From the NCBI GenBank assembly GCA_025058985.1, contig JANXEB010000115.1, positions 1 to 18,128 of the forward strand: a DNA stretch of 18,128 nt, in the 5' to 3' direction. The notes under the pieces are model-generated. The model searched no databases, was not told the origin of the DNA, and saw only the letters and a list, made by a program, of their open reading frames with translations. Below are positions 1-6,989 of the stretch, in pieces. The position numbers and the translations under genes are program-made. The stretch's first letter is position 1, and each line of letters begins with the position of its first letter. Source of the DNA: Candidatus Aenigmatarchaeota archaeon (GTDB lineage Archaea > Aenigmatarchaeota > Aenigmatarchaeia > CG10238-14 > SpSt-28).

Positions 1-256
1 TTACCTTCGCATACAAAACATAAACAACCGGTTTAGCTAGTTCAATATGACCAAAATGTCCCGGACATACTCCAAGAGTTTGACCACATGTTCTGCATCT
101 TACTCCTGGATCAATAGCTCCCAACCTAGGATCCATAACACCCCCTTCTTTCGGATAACCTTCTTCATCATAAAGTTCTGGTTTGTTTATTCTTGCAACA
201 CTCAACTTCTTAACTAATTCCGGATCTAAAAACTTAAAAACAATTTCTACTTTCAT
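1..256 (-). CDS. rpo1N: DNA-directed RNA polymerase subunit Rpo1N (A'), N-terminal part, cut by window edge
   Basis: This is the first 85 codons of the largest RNA polymerase subunit fragment, which forms the clamp and most of the active centre. The start is ATG at 256, and the reading frame is open to the window edge. The N-terminal clamp zinc site is visible: Cys-x2-Cys around residues 54-57, then the CPGHFGHIEL motif typical of A'/Rpb1. The ATG overlaps the TGA stop of rpo2C (positions 253-256), so it is translationally coupled as the next gene of the rpoH-rpo2N-rpo2C-rpo1N operon. This gene order is standard in archaea. The rest of the gene lies outside the window, so the active-site Asp triad cannot be checked. 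Confidence 0.95.
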   Translation of the reverse strand, partial: MKVEIVFKFLDPELVKKLSVARINKPELYDEEGYPKEGGVMDPRLGAIDPGVRCRTCGQTLGVCPGHFGHIELAKPVVYVLYAKV

Positions 257-2046
257 TCCTCTGATACAACAATTTTCGGATAAATGTGCATACTTTTTAA
301 TTCATCCAACATTAACTTAAACGCGTAACTCATTTCTATTTCATAAATTTTACTTTCCCCGCAAACTAAACAAATTTTTTTACCACCTTTTTCTATAGCA
401 AAAAGACCACATTCACTACAAACCGGAACTATAACTTTGTCTGAATCGAATCTCTCTTTCAAAGTAACCACAGCCCCATGTGCTAGTAAAACATCCTTTT
501 CCATTTCTCCTAATCTTAATCCACCTTCTCTGCTTCTTCCTTCAGTTGGTTGTTTTGTTAACAAAGTTACTGGACCTCTTGATCTTGCATGTATTTTATT
601 ACTAACTAAGTGATCTAACTTTTCAAAATAACATGGACCAATAAATATCTCTGATTCAAACATTTTTCCAGTTATACCATCGTACATTATTTCATTTCCG
701 CTTCCTTTAAAACCAAATTTTATCAACTCTTCCTTTATACCTTCCTCGTTGAGAGGTTCGAAAGGTACTGCCGTCTTTGTAGACCCCGCTAAAGAAGCAG
801 CTTTACCAAAAAGCATTTCCAGTAACATTCCAACTGTCATTCTAGACGGTAAACCATGTGGATTGAAAACTATATCCGGTACAATACCATCCTTAGTAAA
901 AGGCATATCCTCTTGAGGAACTAGTAGTGCACAAACCCCTTTTTGGCCGTGTCTATTTGCAAACTTATCTCCAACTTCAGGAATTTTTAGATCTCTAACG
1001 GTTACTTTGACCATTTTCTCCCCGTTTATACTTCTCATAACAAAAACTTTATCTACTATTCCCTTATCACCTTCTCTTAATGTAATTGAAGAATCTCTTA
1101 TGTTACCATAAAACATTTCTTTACCTCCACCTAAAAATCTTAGTGGGGAAACTCTTCCTACTAAAACGCTTTGAGAAGTTACCATGGCTTCTGGATAAAT
1201 TATACCATCTTCCTGTAACTGTCTATATGCATCTTCTCCTTTATATCCCTTTACATCTTGCTCTGGAATTTTTATTTCATCTGTTTGTCCACCCATGTAT
1301 CTTTTTCTTTCCATAACATATGTTCTATACATCATTGACCAAAACATCCCCCTCATAACAGAATTTAAATTTATAACTATCGCATCTTCAGTGTTAAAAC
1401 AATCGTAAGAGGTTATGGCTACAACAGCATTCAAACCACCAACATTTTCTAACAGTTTAGGATAAGCTTTAGGTAAATGAGTTTGAACTAACGGTACTTG
1501 AGAATATAGGAGTAGATTAGATTTTGTATCAGTTCTAATTGGAACATTTCTCAAAAATATAGAAATCGCCTGATTGTTCATCTTTGCTCCATAATTTACT
1601 CTATCTCCTCTATCGAACTCTGGAAATGGAACATAAGAAGCTGAAAAACCAAATATCAAAGCAGGATGAATTTCTAAATGAGTATGTTCCTTAGTTAAAC
1701 TTTCTTCATTTATTGCTATATAACTATTTTCTTCTTCATCACAATCTAAAAACTCTATAATTCCGTTTTTAACTAAGTCTGAAAAAGTAATTTCTCCGTT
1801 TTTTAGTTTTTTAATATGTTCTTCAGTTAATTTTGGCTTTCCATTTTCGACCACTATTAAAGGTCTTCTAACTCTTCCACCTTCTGTAAAAAGATGTATA
1901 ACTTCTAAATCTTCATAGTAGGCGACGTTTAAACTAGTTGGCAATATTCCGCTTCTTCTCTTTTCTCTAACCTCCTTTACAAATTTAACTGGATCATTAG
2001 TATAACCCAAAAATTTTCCGTCTAAAAATATTTCACACTTTTTCAT
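253..2046 (-). CDS. rpo2C: DNA-directed RNA polymerase subunit Rpo2C (B')
   Basis: This is the C-terminal half of the second-largest RNA polymerase subunit (597 aa). Archaeal Rpo2 is one chain in some lineages and two in others; here it is split. Visible motifs include the THLEIHPALIFG block near residue 122, the SYDCFNTEDAIVIN block around 213-226, the GDKFANRHGQKG catalytic-core motif at 359-370, and the FNPHGLPSRM segment near 394-403. A C-terminal zinc ribbon has CSEC and CLVC pairs at about 545-565. The start ATG at 2046 lies inside the end of rpo2N (14-nt overlap), and the stop overlaps the start of rpo1N. All core motifs appear intact, so this should be a working subunit. Confidence 0.97.
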   Translation of the reverse strand: MKKCEIFLDGKFLGYTNDPVKFVKEVREKRRSGILPTSLNVAYYEDLEVIHLFTEGGRVRRPLIVVENGKPKLTEEHIKKLKNGEITFSDLVKNGIIEFLDCDEEENSYIAINEESLTKEHTHLEIHPALIFGFSASYVPFPEFDRGDRVNYGAKMNNQAISIFLRNVPIRTDTKSNLLLYSQVPLVQTHLPKAYPKLLENVGGLNAVVAITSYDCFNTEDAIVINLNSVMRGMFWSMMYRTYVMERKRYMGGQTDEIKIPEQDVKGYKGEDAYRQLQEDGIIYPEAMVTSQSVLVGRVSPLRFLGGGKEMFYGNIRDSSITLREGDKGIVDKVFVMRSINGEKMVKVTVRDLKIPEVGDKFANRHGQKGVCALLVPQEDMPFTKDGIVPDIVFNPHGLPSRMTVGMLLEMLFGKAASLAGSTKTAVPFEPLNEEGIKEELIKFGFKGSGNEIMYDGITGKMFESEIFIGPCYFEKLDHLVSNKIHARSRGPVTLLTKQPTEGRSREGGLRLGEMEKDVLLAHGAVVTLKERFDSDKVIVPVCSECGLFAIEKGGKKICLVCGESKIYEIEMSYAFKLMLDELKSMHIYPKIVVSEE

Positions 2047-3523
2047 ATTTCGGTAAATTCTCTATGATTTTATCTATCTCCTCTTTAGATAGATCAAACG
2101 TTACTTCTGACATTAAAGCAAGATACTTTCTTAAACCTATATTAGCTCCTTCTGGAGTTTCAGATGCACATATTCTCCCAAAATGTGTTGGATGTAACTC
2201 TCTAGCTTCAAAATGCTCCTGAGAAGATGTTAATGGTGACATTATGTTTCTCATATGTGATATAGACTTGAAATAACTCATTCTATCTAATCTCTGAGTA
2301 ACTCCGCTTCTATTGCCAGGCCATGCCCCTATTGCCATAGTAGATATCATTTGATTAGTAAAAACATTTGCTTCAACAACTGTTTTTAATGGAGGTAATC
2401 TTCCTCTTTTCGTAGATCTGACATAATTGAAATTTATTCTCGTTATTAATCCCCACTTTCCCAACATTATCGTCCTAAATAAAATTTCTAGCAAATCTCC
2501 TGCTAGTCTTAATCTTTTGTTAGAATAATGATCTAAATCATCCTTTTCAGTCTTTCCTAGGTGAAACTTTATTAATTTCTCGGCTGCTTTACATAAAAAT
2601 ACTGCTTTTTCCATTCTAAAAGATTTATCCTGCCCTATATGTGGTAATAAATATTTGTCTAACAGCTTCTCTATTTTTTCGTATTTTTCTGGAGATTTTG
2701 TTATTTTTAAATGCTTTATAAGATAGTTTTTTGCCTCTTTACTATCAGTTACTTCTGATTCTATTAAATTTAAATAAAACTTCTCTTGAACTTCTTCGTC
2801 TAGAGAAATTGTCAAAATAATATCCTTATCATCTTCTAATCCTAGAGCTTTTAACAAAACAACTAATGGCAATCTAACAACATTGGCAAAAGTTATAGTT
2901 ATAGTACCATCCTTTCTTCTCTCTAATAAATGTCTTTGAATATAACCATCCTTCTCAGAGTGAATTCTAGCAATTTCTTCGATAGCTCCTACATCTGCTT
3001 TATCAACAATAACTTTATTTTCAGAAATTTCCTCAACAACTATCATTACTCTTTCAGTTCCGTTTATTATAAAATAACCACCTAAATCGTTAGGATCTTC
3101 GAAGTTCGCTATCAATTCATTTTCACTCATTTTCGAAAGTGGACATAGAACAGATTTGACCATAACAGGAATATCTCCAAAATGAACATACTCTTTTTCG
3201 TTTTTAATATCGTTTATCCAAAGATCACAACCTATATATAATGGAGATGCGTAAGTTAGATTTCTTAATCTGCATTCAAACGGCAAAACCTCTCTTTCAA
3301 TTCCATCCGATTCTACTACCCTCGGACTTAAAAATTTTACATCCCTAAGTTTAATCTTCAAGCTACCGACTTCCGGTATATCTGGTTTTATAGTTTCTAT
3401 TTCATCAACAATTTTTTGCACTTTTCTAGTTACGAAGTAGTTATAAGAGTCTATCTGATGCTTTACAAAGCTTCTTTCTTTTAAAAAACTATTGAGAATA
3501 TCTATAAAAGCCTCTCTTATCAT
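2033..3523 (-). CDS. rpo2N: DNA-directed RNA polymerase subunit Rpo2N (B'')
   Basis: This is the N-terminal half of the split second-largest polymerase subunit (496 aa), covering the protrusion, lobe and fork regions. It shows the DLGGYFIINGTERVMI block of Rpb2 around residues 147-162. Near the C terminus it has the fork and hybrid-binding stretch with NRSGVTQRLDRMS, SPLTSSQEHFEARELHPTHFGRIC and ETPEGANIGL. The ATG at 3523 overlaps the rpoH stop in an ATGA arrangement, and its 3' end overlaps rpo2C by 14 nt. Division of Rpo2 at this point is the usual site of the archaeal B''/B' split, so it is not a frameshift artefact. Confidence 0.97.
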   Translation of the reverse strand: MIREAFIDILNSFLKERSFVKHQIDSYNYFVTRKVQKIVDEIETIKPDIPEVGSLKIKLRDVKFLSPRVVESDGIEREVLPFECRLRNLTYASPLYIGCDLWINDIKNEKEYVHFGDIPVMVKSVLCPLSKMSENELIANFEDPNDLGGYFIINGTERVMIVVEEISENKVIVDKADVGAIEEIARIHSEKDGYIQRHLLERRKDGTITITFANVVRLPLVVLLKALGLEDDKDIILTISLDEEVQEKFYLNLIESEVTDSKEAKNYLIKHLKITKSPEKYEKIEKLLDKYLLPHIGQDKSFRMEKAVFLCKAAEKLIKFHLGKTEKDDLDHYSNKRLRLAGDLLEILFRTIMLGKWGLITRINFNYVRSTKRGRLPPLKTVVEANVFTNQMISTMAIGAWPGNRSGVTQRLDRMSYFKSISHMRNIMSPLTSSQEHFEARELHPTHFGRICASETPEGANIGLRKYLALMSEVTFDLSKEEIDKIIENLPKYEKV

Positions 3524-3762
3524 TTTGCTTCAACTACTACCCTATAATATATTGTTTTAGTCTTTTTTAAATGGGGCTCTTTTCTATAAATTTTTATTAT
3601 ATCCCCAACTTTTGCACCAATCGCTCTCACTAAAGGATCCGTAGAAAAAATCTTTGGGTATCTTTTTAGGGATTTTCCATATTTTTTAAACAATTCTTCT
3701 TTTTCTTTTTCACTTATTATTTCGCACTCGGGTACCAAAAAATGTTTTTTTACATCGATCAT
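3520..3762 (-). CDS. rpo5: DNA-directed RNA polymerase subunit Rpo5/RpoH
   Basis: This is an 80-residue protein matching archaeal RpoH, the homologue of the C-terminal domain of eukaryotic Rpb5, which sits at the jaw where downstream DNA enters. Typical blocks are HFLVPECEIIS at the N terminus, YPKIFSTDPLVRAIGAKVGDIIKI in the centre, and a C-terminal TIYYRVVVEA. Length is normal for the family. It is the first gene of the polymerase operon, and its stop codon overlaps the start of rpo2N. The ATG at 3762 is about 28 bp from an A/T-rich TATA-like element, consistent with a leaderless or nearly leaderless operon transcript. Confidence 0.96.
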   Translation of the reverse strand: MIDVKKHFLVPECEIISEKEKEELFKKYGKSLKRYPKIFSTDPLVRAIGAKVGDIIKIYRKEPHLKKTKTIYYRVVVEAK

Positions 3763-3810
3763 TATATTACATATAACATTATATTATGTATAAAAATATT
3801 TAAATATAAT
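3763..3810. promoter_or_regulatory. Divergent promoter region, rpo operon and DUF1512 gene
   Basis: A 48-bp, almost pure A/T spacer separates the rpoH start from the DUF1512 start on the other strand. A TATA-like stretch near 3785-3796 (gtataaaa on plus, tttttatac on minus) is centred about 28 bp upstream of the rpoH ATG and about 20 bp upstream of the DUF1512 ATG. One element, or two overlapping ones, could therefore serve both directions. The assignment rests on spacing and composition only. Confidence 0.5.
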
Positions 3811-4995
3811 ATGGCACAAAATGTCGAATTAATACAAACAATAGTCTGGTTAATCTTCTTAGGTTTAGTGTTTGTTAACTTTCTATTTCCAGATTTACAA
3901 ATAAGACTGCAATTAATACAATTTTTATCCAAAATCGAAACTATTCGCTCTTCAATAAGAAAAATTAAAAAAAGGTGTGAAGAAGAGGTAAAAAAAACAA
4001 TAGTGAAAAAAGATAAAATTGATAGAGAGAAATTAAGTGAATTTATAAAAAACATGATGGAATACCATATAATTCATCCAGTTTCATTAGATCCTAGTGG
4101 GATAGTCGAAAAAATAGAACACGTACTAAATATTAGTGAAACAGATATAAAAAAAAGAGCTTTACTCTTCTATAAAGATTATGATAAAAGAGATAATTTT
4201 GTTACATCTATAGTTGCAATGGGAGAAATTCACAAAATCGATAAATTCATTACTCACTATATCGAACTTATTAAAAAAACTAAAAGTGTTCCTCTAGCTT
4301 TTCAATTATCGACGTTAATGCCTCTGCTACAAGAAATATCTAAATCATTATACTCTATCTCAATATCTTCAATAAACAACTTGCCTATTGGCGATTCTAT
4401 TGGACCATTAATTGCTCTGAATTTAATAAAAGAAAGTAAAGCAAAAACGATAGAAATTTTAAAAAAAGAAGAATGTGTTTTGTTGAAAGGAAAGCTAAAT
4501 AATAAAAAAATTTATATTTTAAAAGCAAGAGGATTTGGCAGTAGAGTTGGTAGAATAGGTAGAGCTATTGAATACACAATAAAAAAATACAAAATTAAAA
4601 ATTTAATAACGATAGATGCTGCTCAAAAACTAGAAGGAGAGAAAAGTGGAGCGATTGCTGAAGGAGTTGGTGTTGCAATCGGTGGTATTGGTATAGATAG
4701 TGTTTTTGTAGAAAATATAGCCTTGAAAAATAAAGTTAACTTGTATTCTCTTTTAATAAAAATGAGCATTTTAGAAGCTTTAGGTCCTTTAAACAAAACC
4801 ATTTATAACTCGGCAAAAGACGTGATTGAAAAAATTAAACTTAAAATTAAAAACACGGAAGGTAGTTTTTTAATAGTTGGTGTTGGAAATACCTGTGGAA
4901 TTGGTAACATTGCAAAAGATTTAAAGGAAAGTGAGAAAAAAATTAAAAAATCCTTCAAAGAATTTGAGAAACTTCGGAAATTAACTTTTTCTTAA
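3811..4995 (+). CDS. DUF1512-family archaeal membrane protein
   Basis: This is a 394-residue protein that I place in the archaeal DUF1512 family from its overall pattern; function is unknown. It has one N-terminal membrane helix (about residues 8-28) followed by a basic region and a large soluble part. A glycine-rich block around residues 290-310 reads EGVGVAIGGIGIDS, and a second near the C terminus contains VGVGNTCGIGN. An upstream in-frame ATG exists at 3742, but it would read through the divergent promoter and into the rpoH coding region. The ATG at 3811, directly after the A/T-rich promoter, gives the expected membrane-anchored N terminus. The 3' end overlaps the convergent kinase gene by 41 nt. 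Confidence 0.75.
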   Translation: MAQNVELIQTIVWLIFLGLVFVNFLFPDLQIRLQLIQFLSKIETIRSSIRKIKKRCEEEVKKTIVKKDKIDREKLSEFIKNMMEYHIIHPVSLDPSGIVEKIEHVLNISETDIKKRALLFYKDYDKRDNFVTSIVAMGEIHKIDKFITHYIELIKKTKSVPLAFQLSTLMPLLQEISKSLYSISISSINNLPIGDSIGPLIALNLIKESKAKTIEILKKEECVLLKGKLNNKKIYILKARGFGSRVGRIGRAIEYTIKKYKIKNLITIDAAQKLEGEKSGAIAEGVGVAIGGIGIDSVFVENIALKNKVNLYSLLIKMSILEALGPLNKTIYNSAKDVIEKIKLKIKNTEGSFLIVGVGNTCGIGNIAKDLKESEKKIKKSFKEFEKLRKLTFS

Positions 4996-5497
4996 CAATA
5001 TCGAAATCTTCATTGTTTAAAATTCTTACATCTGCTAATTTTAAACACTCATCAGTTTTCTGTCCATACTCTGGTTCCTCAAAACCTCTATCTCTTTTAT
5101 CCATTTCTAAAAATTCTTCAAAACTTTTTGGATCATCTTCTCTTCCTCTTTTTTTAACTCTTTCGAACCTAGTTTTCAAATCGGCATCTACTCCTATCAA
5201 CATAAATTTTGAAAAATTTTTTCTTAAATATTCTATTTCAGCAACATTCCTTATACCATCTATTATAACATTGTCTTTATAAAAATTTGTTACTATTCTA
5301 ACCAATATATCTGAACCAAATTTTTTTCTCAATTCATTTCCTAAATCCTGCAATTTTTTTCTATCAAATTTTTCATTATTTAAAAAAATTTTTATAATGT
5401 CGGATAATCTAACAACTGGAAATCCAAAATAACTACTCAAAAATTTTGCTACTTCATCTTTACCAGAACCTATCGTCCCAACAATTCCTATTATCAT
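4955..5497 (-). CDS. UPF0200-type P-loop nucleotide kinase
   Basis: This 180-aa protein has the fold signature of small nucleoside-monophosphate or dephospho-CoA-type kinases. A Walker A loop, GTIGSGKD, lies at residues 7-14; Asp replaces the usual Ser/Thr after Lys, a feature I associate with the archaeal UPF0200 group. A strand ending in VIIDGIRN at about 76-83 acts as the Walker B-like and substrate segment. A lid region rich in Arg and Asp (RVKKRGREDDPKSFEEF) follows. The substrate is not known to me; archaea use an unrelated enzyme for the dephospho-CoA kinase step, so that name should not be carried over. It lies 8 bp downstream of the histone-fold gene, probably in one transcript. Confidence 0.75.
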   Translation of the reverse strand: MIIGIVGTIGSGKDEVAKFLSSYFGFPVVRLSDIIKIFLNNEKFDRKKLQDLGNELRKKFGSDILVRIVTNFYKDNVIIDGIRNVAEIEYLRKNFSKFMLIGVDADLKTRFERVKKRGREDDPKSFEEFLEMDKRDRGFEEPEYGQKTDECLKLADVRILNNEDFDIVKKKLISEVSQIL

Positions 5498-5505
5498 AAA
5501 AAAAT

Positions 5506-5670
5506 TTAAAGGTCGGCAGCTCTTAGAGTTTTTCTATTGTTTGCTTTTGCTCTATTCATAGCTTCCTTTACAATAGCTTCTACTTTTTTTTCTAGAGCTC
5601 CAAAAAATTCTTCACTCACTCTATATTCTTTTATTAGTTCTCTAACAGCAGATTTTACAACTAGCGCCAT
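5506..5670 (-). CDS. Short histone-fold protein with truncated third helix
   Basis: This is a 54-residue protein, ATG at 5670 to TAA at 5506. It lines up with the archaeal histone fold: helix 1 (VVKSAVRELIKE), a short loop, long helix 2 (SEEFFGALEKKVEAIVKEAM), then the NNRKTLRAADL segment. That segment corresponds to loop 2 with its Arg-Thr pair and the start of helix 3. The chain ends there, so helix 3 is only one turn long. Such short archaeal histone-fold proteins are known (I associate them with DUF1931-like and 'alpha3-truncated' histones) and are distinct from HMf-type nucleosomal histones. It is transcribed divergently from eL37 across 32 bp and sits just before the UPF0200 kinase. DNA binding is likely but not shown. 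Confidence 0.85.
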   Translation of the reverse strand: MALVVKSAVRELIKEYRVSEEFFGALEKKVEAIVKEAMNRAKANNRKTLRAADL

Positions 5671-5702
5671 AATATATTTTAAAACGAGGTATTTAAATAT
5701 TT
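5671..5702. promoter_or_regulatory. Divergent promoter, histone-fold gene and eL37
   Basis: A 32-bp spacer holds two back-to-back TATA-like boxes. The one at about 5691-5700 (tatttaaata) is about 25 bp upstream of the histone ATG on minus. The one at about 5675-5684 (tattttaaaa) is about 24 bp upstream of the eL37 ATG on plus. Both distances fit leaderless transcription, and each box lies within the initiation zone of the opposite gene, so the two promoters probably compete. Confidence 0.6.
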
Positions 5703-5891
5703 ATGACTAAAGGCACGAGCTCAATGGGAAAAAGAATAGGAACAAAACACATAAGATGTAGAAGATGTGGAAAACATAGTTATCATATAAGAAAAAAAGT
5801 TTGTGCACATTGTGGATTTGGAGAAAGTAGCAAAATTAGAAAATATAGTTGGCACACAAAACATTGGCAAGGTAAATTTAGAACTGTATAA
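5703..5891 (+). CDS. rpl37e: 50S ribosomal protein eL37
   Basis: This 62-aa zinc-binding large-subunit ribosomal protein has the family signature. The N terminus is MTKGTSSMGKR, a four-Cys zinc site is at residues 19, 22, 34 and 37 (CRRC and CAHC), and a basic C-terminal tail follows. Length is normal. The gene starts 32 bp from the divergent histone gene. Its TAA stop is separated from the first base of tRNA-Lys by one nucleotide, which makes a joint transcript likely; RNase P cleavage would then define the mRNA end just after the stop. In many archaea eL37 lies next to the Sm-protein gene; here the two are 5.4 kb apart. Confidence 0.96.
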   Translation: MTKGTSSMGKRIGTKHIRCRRCGKHSYHIRKKVCAHCGFGESSKIRKYSWHTKHWQGKFRTV

Positions 5892-5923
5892 TGGGCCTGT
5901 AGCTCAGCATGGTAGAGCGGCGG

Positions 5924-5941
5924 AAGCTTAAAGCTGCCGAG
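5924..5941 (+). other. tRNA-Lys intron 1, non-canonical position 30/31 (18 nt)
   Basis: The insert lies in the anticodon stem and forms a textbook bulge-helix-bulge. Exon bases CGGC pair with intron bases GCCG (5936-5939). The two 3-nt bulges are GGA (5922-5924) and AGG (5940-5942), each cut after its second base. The intron core closes as AGCT-TAA-AGCT. Cutting at these places joins G30 to G31 and restores the stem. Confidence 0.8.
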
Positions 5942-5948
5942 GCTTTTA

Positions 5949-5987
5949 AGCCAGCTGGGCTAAAAGCTTTGAAAAATGAAAGAAGAA
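5949..5987 (+). other. tRNA-Lys intron 2, canonical position 37/38 (39 nt)
   Basis: The insert follows A37 and precedes A38; exact ends are uncertain by one or two A residues that give the same product. Exon bases GCTTTT (5942-5947) can pair with AAAAGC inside the intron, next to an internal AGCC/GGCT stem. Alternatively CTTT can pair with GAAG (5982-5985) just before an AAA bulge, which is the canonical geometry. The 3' tail resembles that of the tRNA-Ser intron. Confidence 0.7.
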
Positions 5988-6048
5988 ACCCGTAGGTCGC
6001 GGGTTCAAATCCCGCCAGGCCCACACACTACTTCTATATAAAGATATC

Positions 6049-6447
6049 GCAGTTCCCATCCTAACGGAATTTCTCAGCAGCCAACTTTCTCTTGCTATAA
6101 AATCTGGAGAAGGTCGGTTCAGAAATGTCTCACTGGCTGAATAAACAGCTGATAGAAATAGGAAGATTTCTTAGGCAACAAAAGTCTCTTTGCTACTACA
6201 ATGACTACGTAAACTTTTTCAAAGCTAAACACGATTCTAGAATTTCTGTCGAATCGATTTGCAGGAATTTGAGAAGGCCAACTGCGACGACAAGGCAACA
6301 GTACATCTGAAATCTGTTGATATGAGTTACTGTAGATTCCATTTTTACGAAATTATGTACGCATTTCTTGGACCGCAGAAACTGGAAGCTAAGCTGGGTA
6401 AACAAAAGGTTAGGAAAATTCAAAAGATGATCGGGGCGTATTTTTGA
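6049..6447 (+). pseudogene. Frameshifted remnant of an unrecognised protein gene
   Basis: Protein-like sequence runs through three pieces in two frames. One piece ends SGEGRFRNVSLAE before a stop near 6130. A second starts near 6125 (MSHWLNKQLIEIGRFL) and stays open to 6310. A third starts near 6241 and ends at the TGA at 6445-6447 with LGKQKVRKIQKMIGAYF. No single frame spans the region. Base composition is richer in G+C than the flanking core genes. I do not recognise the family. Its last base overlaps the ATG of the next remnant (TGATG), as in an ancestral operon. The reconstruction as one gene is inference; it could be two short genes. Confidence 0.45.
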
Positions 6448-6787
6448 TGAACCTGATTGAAGCTAGGATTATAATGAAGTGCAGAAACACAACCCAAGCA
6501 AAAGAAGTTCGGATAAGATTTAAGGAGCTTGGTGAGGATTATTCGTATAATATTATATTATCAACAAATGTTCACAGTTAGCCGATTTAGGATATTTGAT
6601 AAGGAGAGAAATCAATCACGGTAATGAAATAGATAGGAAAACGTTTTATACTGCTACGCCGTAAGCTGTTGTTAAAACAATGAACGTGGTTGAAGAGTTT
6701 GTTAAGAGTAAAGAAGAGAGTTTGCAAAGGAGTAGTGGTGTTAATAATATAGCAAGTCTGACAGAGTACACTATTCAAAGGCGATAG
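6447..6787 (+). pseudogene. Broken winged-helix transcriptional regulator gene
   Basis: An ORF from ATG 6447 (MNLIEARIIMKCRNTTQAKE) ends at a TAG at 6579-6581. A -1 frame shift there continues it as LADLGYLIRREINHGNEIDR, then KTFYTATP, an in-frame TAA at 6662-6664, and AVVKTMNVVEEFVKSKEES, ending at TAG 6785-6787. The joined product looks like a winged helix-turn-helix protein: a recognition-helix region with YSYNIILSTNVHSLADLGYLIRRE interrupted at the frameshift, then a wing ending in the 'YxxTP' motif common in ArsR, MarR and PadR-like archaeal regulators. One frameshift plus one nonsense codon make it inactive unless sequencing errors explain both. Confidence 0.55.
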
Positions 6788-6807
6788 GTATTTTATGTTA
6801 TTAGCCG

Positions 6808-6918
6808 ATGACCGTGAGCTGTGAAAAGCTTGTGAATGCAGAGGAAGATGAAGATTTGCTTAGAGTTAGAAAGAGGGATAAATTAAATTTTTTGTTTAAT
6901 TTTTTATCTTCTAGATAG
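6808..6918 (+). pseudogene. Short ORF or gene fragment with acidic-basic tail
   Basis: A 36-codon ORF contains VNAEEDEDLLRVRKRDKL, a charged helical stretch typical of a protein C terminus rather than a complete protein. A second short frame upstream (MLLADDREL, stop at 6822-6824) may be the broken beginning of the same gene. I do not recognise it. The end of the ORF runs through the hairpin listed separately at 6880-6902. Confidence 0.3.
6880..6907 (+). terminator. Hairpin with T-rich tail, possible terminator
   Basis: The inverted repeat AAATTAAA (6880-6887) / TTTAATTT (6895-6902) has a 7-nt loop and runs into further T residues. It is A/T only, so weak as a stem. It could end transcription of the decayed genes or simply reflect composition. 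Confidence 0.3.
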
Positions 6919-6924
6919 TTCGCT

Positions 6925-6940
6925 ATGTTATTATTAACAT
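6925..6940. promoter_or_regulatory. Perfect palindrome upstream of the island operon
   Basis: ATGTTA-TTAT-TAACAT is a 6+6 inverted repeat centred about 57 bp upstream of the first operon gene and upstream of its TATA-like box. This is a usual place for an archaeal regulator to bind. The decayed winged-helix gene next door would have been a candidate regulator. Evidence is position and symmetry only. Confidence 0.3.
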
Positions 6941-6955
6941 CACACAATAAAAAAT

Positions 6956-6989
6956 AAAACTTAAATTTTTTTAGAGCAATAACTTAAAT
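6956..6989 (+). promoter_or_regulatory. Promoter of the island operon
   Basis: A TATA-like stretch, aaacttaaattttt, at about 6957-6970 is centred about 26 bp before ATG 6990. This fits a leaderless transcript for the four-gene operon. No Shine-Dalgarno sequence precedes this ATG, in agreement. Confidence 0.5.

Larger units (their letters stand above)
5893..6023 (+). tRNA. tRNA-Lys (anticodon UUU) with two introns
   Basis: The acceptor stem GGGCCTG pairs with CAGGCCC (6016-6022); the discriminator is A6023 and no CCA is encoded. The D stem is GCTC/GAGC. The T arm is GCGGG-TTCAAAT-CCCGC (5999-6015). The anticodon arm forms only after removing two inserts: GCGG (5920-5923) plus GCTTTTA (5942-5948) plus ACCCGT (5988-5993). 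This gives a five-pair stem (one G-U) and the loop CTTTTAA with anticodon TTT at positions 34-36. The mature length is then 74 nt, and the cloverleaf resembles archaeal tRNA-Lys. The gene begins 1 nt after the eL37 stop. The 3' end marks the left border of the accessory island. Confidence 0.92.

Noticed and set aside
2033..2046. Split of Rpo2 as a frameshifted single gene
   Set aside because: The 14-nt overlap with a proper ATG at the usual B''/B' boundary is the normal split arrangement in many archaea.
3742..3810. Upstream in-frame ATG extending the DUF1512 protein by 23 residues
   Set aside because: It would start inside the rpoH coding region and translate through the divergent promoter; the ATG at 3811 is placed correctly for a membrane-anchored start.
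6017..6035. Direct repeat of the tRNA-Lys 3' end as an attachment site at the island's right border
   Set aside because: I found no second copy of the T-arm and acceptor sequence of tRNA-Lys; only the generic TTCAAAT T-loop motif and a 7-nt actactt match near 11076 are shared.
6441..6460. Possible box C/D guide RNA (TGATGA followed by CTGA)
   Set aside because: The two boxes are only 2 nt apart with no guide space and no second pair, and they lie at a junction of broken coding sequences.
6546..6557. TATAATATTATA palindrome as an operator
   Set aside because: It lies inside the winged-helix remnant's coding sequence, and such A/T palindromes are expected often at this composition.
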